DNA from: Flavobacteriaceae bacterium
Lineage (GTDB): Bacteria > Bacteroidota > Bacteroidia > Flavobacteriales > Flavobacteriaceae
Assembly (NCBI GenBank): GCA_016780435.1
Contig: JADHLU010000045.1
Location: 1-7,001 of the forward strand
Direction: 5' to 3'
DNA length: 7,001 nucleotides
Shown: positions 5,960 to 7,001 of the stretch, one piece after another
How the letters are laid out: every line of letters begins with the position of its first letter
Position numbering within the stretch: the first letter of the stretch is position 1
The notes under the pieces: model-generated
What the model saw: the letters and a program-made list of their open reading frames with translations, nothing else
Told to the model about the DNA's origin: nothing
Databases searched by the model: none
Translations under genes and position numbers: made by a program

Positions 5960-6233
5960 GCCGGATTCTGTCGTGCTCTATCATTTATCTAGGCCATAAA
6001 TTGCTCTATGGCTCTATCCGCCTACCCTTCAACATCAGGCGCGCTACCTTCAAACGTTGATATACATGGCGTTTCACCGCATAGAGTTTACCTGATTTCA
6101 CTACAGCCTAACTGTACATTCTTTCTGTTGCACTGGTCCTGACCTTGCGGCCGACGGGCGTTACCCGCTATGCTGCGCTATGGTGTCCAGACTTTCCTCT
6201 TTTGAAAACAAAAGCGATAGAGTGACCTGCTTT
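5946..6233 (-). ncRNA. rnpB: RNase P RNA, bacterial type A-like, compact
   Basis: This is the catalytic RNA that removes 5' leaders from pre-tRNAs together with the RnpA protein. Minus-strand signatures are GAGGAAAGTC (6199-6190), AGTGCAACAGA (6134-6124), GGTAAACTC (6092-6084), GGGTAGGCGG, GCCTAGATAAATGA, and ACAGAATCCGGCTTA near the 3' end. P1 is a perfect 10-bp pairing of 6233-6224 with 5955-5946, which fixes both ends. P2 pairs CTCTATC (6222-6216) with GATAGAG (5982-5976). A P3-like hairpin spans 6214-6199. A P15-like helix (6060-6056 with 6033-6029) encloses GGT at 6048-6046, a candidate contact for the tRNA CCA end. At 288 nt it is shorter than E. coli's 377. Only 31 nt separate AGTGCAACAGA from GGTAAACTC, so much of the specificity domain is reduced. 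A perfect -7 box lies just upstream. Confidence 0.95.
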
Positions 6234-6237
6234 GCCT

Positions 6238-6245
6238 CAAAGTTA
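6238..6245 (-). promoter_or_regulatory. -7 box (TAACTTTG) of the rnpB promoter
   Basis: The minus strand reads TAACTTTG, a perfect TAnnTTTG match. It ends 4 nt before the first base of helix P1 (6233), just where transcription should begin, so the mature 5' end is probably the transcript start. I see no TTG at the usual -33 distance. Confidence 0.65.
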
Positions 6246-6283
6246 CCACATTGTTGATAAGTCTAGCCCTTTTTAAGTGGATG

Positions 6284-6307
6284 CGATTTATCCGATTAAT
6301 CGATCGA
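6284..6307. repeat. Tandem 9-bp repeat with overlapping palindromes between rnpB and dnaX
   Basis: CGATTTATC (6284-6292) is followed directly by CGATTAATC (6293-6301), a match at 8 of 9 positions. The second copy is part of a perfect 10-bp palindrome, CGATTAATCG (6293-6302), which overlaps TCGATCGA (6300-6307), also palindromic. The block lies immediately upstream of the dnaX -7 box, where an operator could sit, but no known binding-site consensus is recognised. Chance is possible in a short AT-rich gap. Confidence 0.45.
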
Positions 6308-6310
6308 CCC

Positions 6311-6318
6311 TATATTTG
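6311..6318 (+). promoter_or_regulatory. -7 box (TATATTTG) of the dnaX promoter
   Basis: This is a perfect TAnnTTTG match that ends only 3 nt before the dnaX ATG. With the usual distance to the start point, transcription would begin at or within a few bases of 6322, giving a leaderless or nearly leaderless message. The -33 position has only TTTA (6287-6290). No better promoter is visible in the 88-bp gap between rnpB and dnaX. Confidence 0.55.
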
Positions 6319-6321
6319 TGT

Positions 6322-7001
6322 ATGGAGCATTTTGTCGTTTCTGCCTTAAAATACCGTCCCAAAGCCTTTGATGAGGTGGTAGGCCAAGAGGCTATTACGC
6401 ATACCTTAGAGAATGCCATCCGCAGCAATCAACTCGCTCAGGCTTTGCTATTTTGCGGTCCTAGAGGTGTGGGAAAGACGACCTGCGCACGAATAGTAGC
6501 GCGTCAAGTAAATGCCTTTGAGCAAAAAGAACCTGAGGCCACTAGCGACTATTCGTTTAACATTTTCGAGCTAGATGCAGCCTCGAACAATTCAGTCGAC
6601 GACATAAGGGCATTGACCGATCAGGTGCGCATACCGCCCCAAGTGGGCAGCTATAAAGTGTATATAATCGATGAGGTACACATGCTCTCCACCGCGGCGT
6701 TTAACGCCTTCTTAAAAACCCTTGAAGAACCGCCTAAGCACGCCATATTCATACTCGCAACTACCGAAAAACACAAGATACTCCCCACTATACTCTCGCG
6801 TTGCCAGGTGTATGATTTTAAGCGAATAAGCATAAGTGACACGGTGAATCACCTGAATCAAATCGCAATTGATCAAGGGGTTAAGGCCGAAGAGCAAGCG
6901 CTGTACCACATTGCCAAAAAATCAGACGGAGCCCTTAGGGATGCCCTTTCGCTCTTTGATCGTTTAGTGAGTTTTAGCAGAGGTACACTCTCGATGGAGG
7001 T
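6322..7001 (+). CDS. dnaX: DNA polymerase III subunit gamma/tau, N-terminal part
   Basis: DnaX is the ATPase motor of the clamp loader that places the beta clamp at primer ends. The 226 visible codons hold the AAA+ module and run off the window. ALKYRPKAFDEVVGQE (8-23) is the DnaX N-terminal signature. Walker A is GPRGVGKT (46-53), Walker B is YIIDEVH (114-120), LEEPPKHAIFILATTEKHK (134-152) includes sensor 1, SRC (159-161) carries the arginine finger, and GALRDALSLFD (203-213) is the sensor 2 region. The usual four-Cys zinc site between Walker A and ELDAASNNS is missing; residues 62-82 there hold no Cys. ATG at 6322 is chosen because homologues start M..F.VSA.KYRP; an in-frame TTG at 6316 lies inside the -7 box. 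Whether a shorter gamma form is made cannot be seen. Confidence 0.96.
   Translation, partial: MEHFVVSALKYRPKAFDEVVGQEAITHTLENAIRSNQLAQALLFCGPRGVGKTTCARIVARQVNAFEQKEPEATSDYSFNIFELDAASNNSVDDIRALTDQVRIPPQVGSYKVYIIDEVHMLSTAAFNAFLKTLEEPPKHAIFILATTEKHKILPTILSRCQVYDFKRISISDTVNHLNQIAIDQGVKAEEQALYHIAKKSDGALRDALSLFDRLVSFSRGTLSME

Noticed and set aside
5960..6233. Possible small protein genes on the plus strand between rsmD and dnaX
   Set aside because: The interval is fully explained by RNase P RNA on the minus strand, with paired P1 and P2 and conserved sequence blocks.
6651..6909. Minus-strand open frames opposite dnaX
   Set aside because: Both are antisense to strongly conserved AAA+ motifs of dnaX and encode low-complexity, non-family sequence.
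1..7001. CRISPR arrays, insertion sequences, tRNA genes, prophage or defence genes
   Set aside because: I found no spaced repeats, terminal inverted repeats, transposase motifs or tRNA-like cloverleaf. All long frames belong to housekeeping or phylum-typical families.

Overview
The window looks like a chromosomal housekeeping stretch from a member of the Bacteroidota, probably Flavobacteriia or a nearby marine lineage. Four things point there. YebC has the Bacteroidota-style N-terminus (MGRAFEFRKARKMKRWAAMS). A DUF3822 protein is present, a family I know only from this phylum. Three perfect TAnnTTTG boxes, the Bacteroidota sigma-A -7 element, sit at sensible promoter positions. Starts generally lack Shine-Dalgarno sequences. 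KdsB implies an LPS-bearing outer membrane. I see no mobile element, phage, CRISPR or tRNA signal.

Layout. Bases 1-1756 (+): the 3' end of gcvT, then an RmlD-like sugar-nucleotide reductase/epimerase homologue 4 nt downstream, then yebC. Bases 1740-3912 (-): a RecD-like SF1 helicase followed after 4 nt by kdsB. This unit converges on yebC, and the two stop regions overlap by 17 bp. Bases 3913-4019 are a divergent promoter region. Bases 4020-5959 (+): a likely operon of an uncharacterised membrane-anchored protein with a pilin-like layout, a DUF3822 protein, and the 16S rRNA methyltransferase gene rsmD. Bases 5946-6233 (-): the RNase P RNA gene rnpB, whose 3' end overlaps the last rsmD codons. 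Bases 6234-6321 are a short divergent promoter region with a tandem 9-bp repeat. From 6322 (+): the first 226 codons of dnaX, cut by the window edge.

The genes mostly serve central information processing: rRNA modification, tRNA 5' maturation, translation through difficult sequences, replication clamp loading and DNA unwinding. Envelope sugar activation (kdsB) and one-carbon metabolism (gcvT) are also present. No gap over 300 bases lacks a gene.

I find no clear new defence or mobile system. The parts most worth a second look are the uncharacterised 4020-5392 pair, the strongly reduced specificity region of the RNase P RNA, the rsmD/rnpB overlap, the apparently leaderless dnaX promoter, a DnaX lacking the usual zinc-site cysteines, and a reductase homologue with Gln in place of the catalytic Lys.
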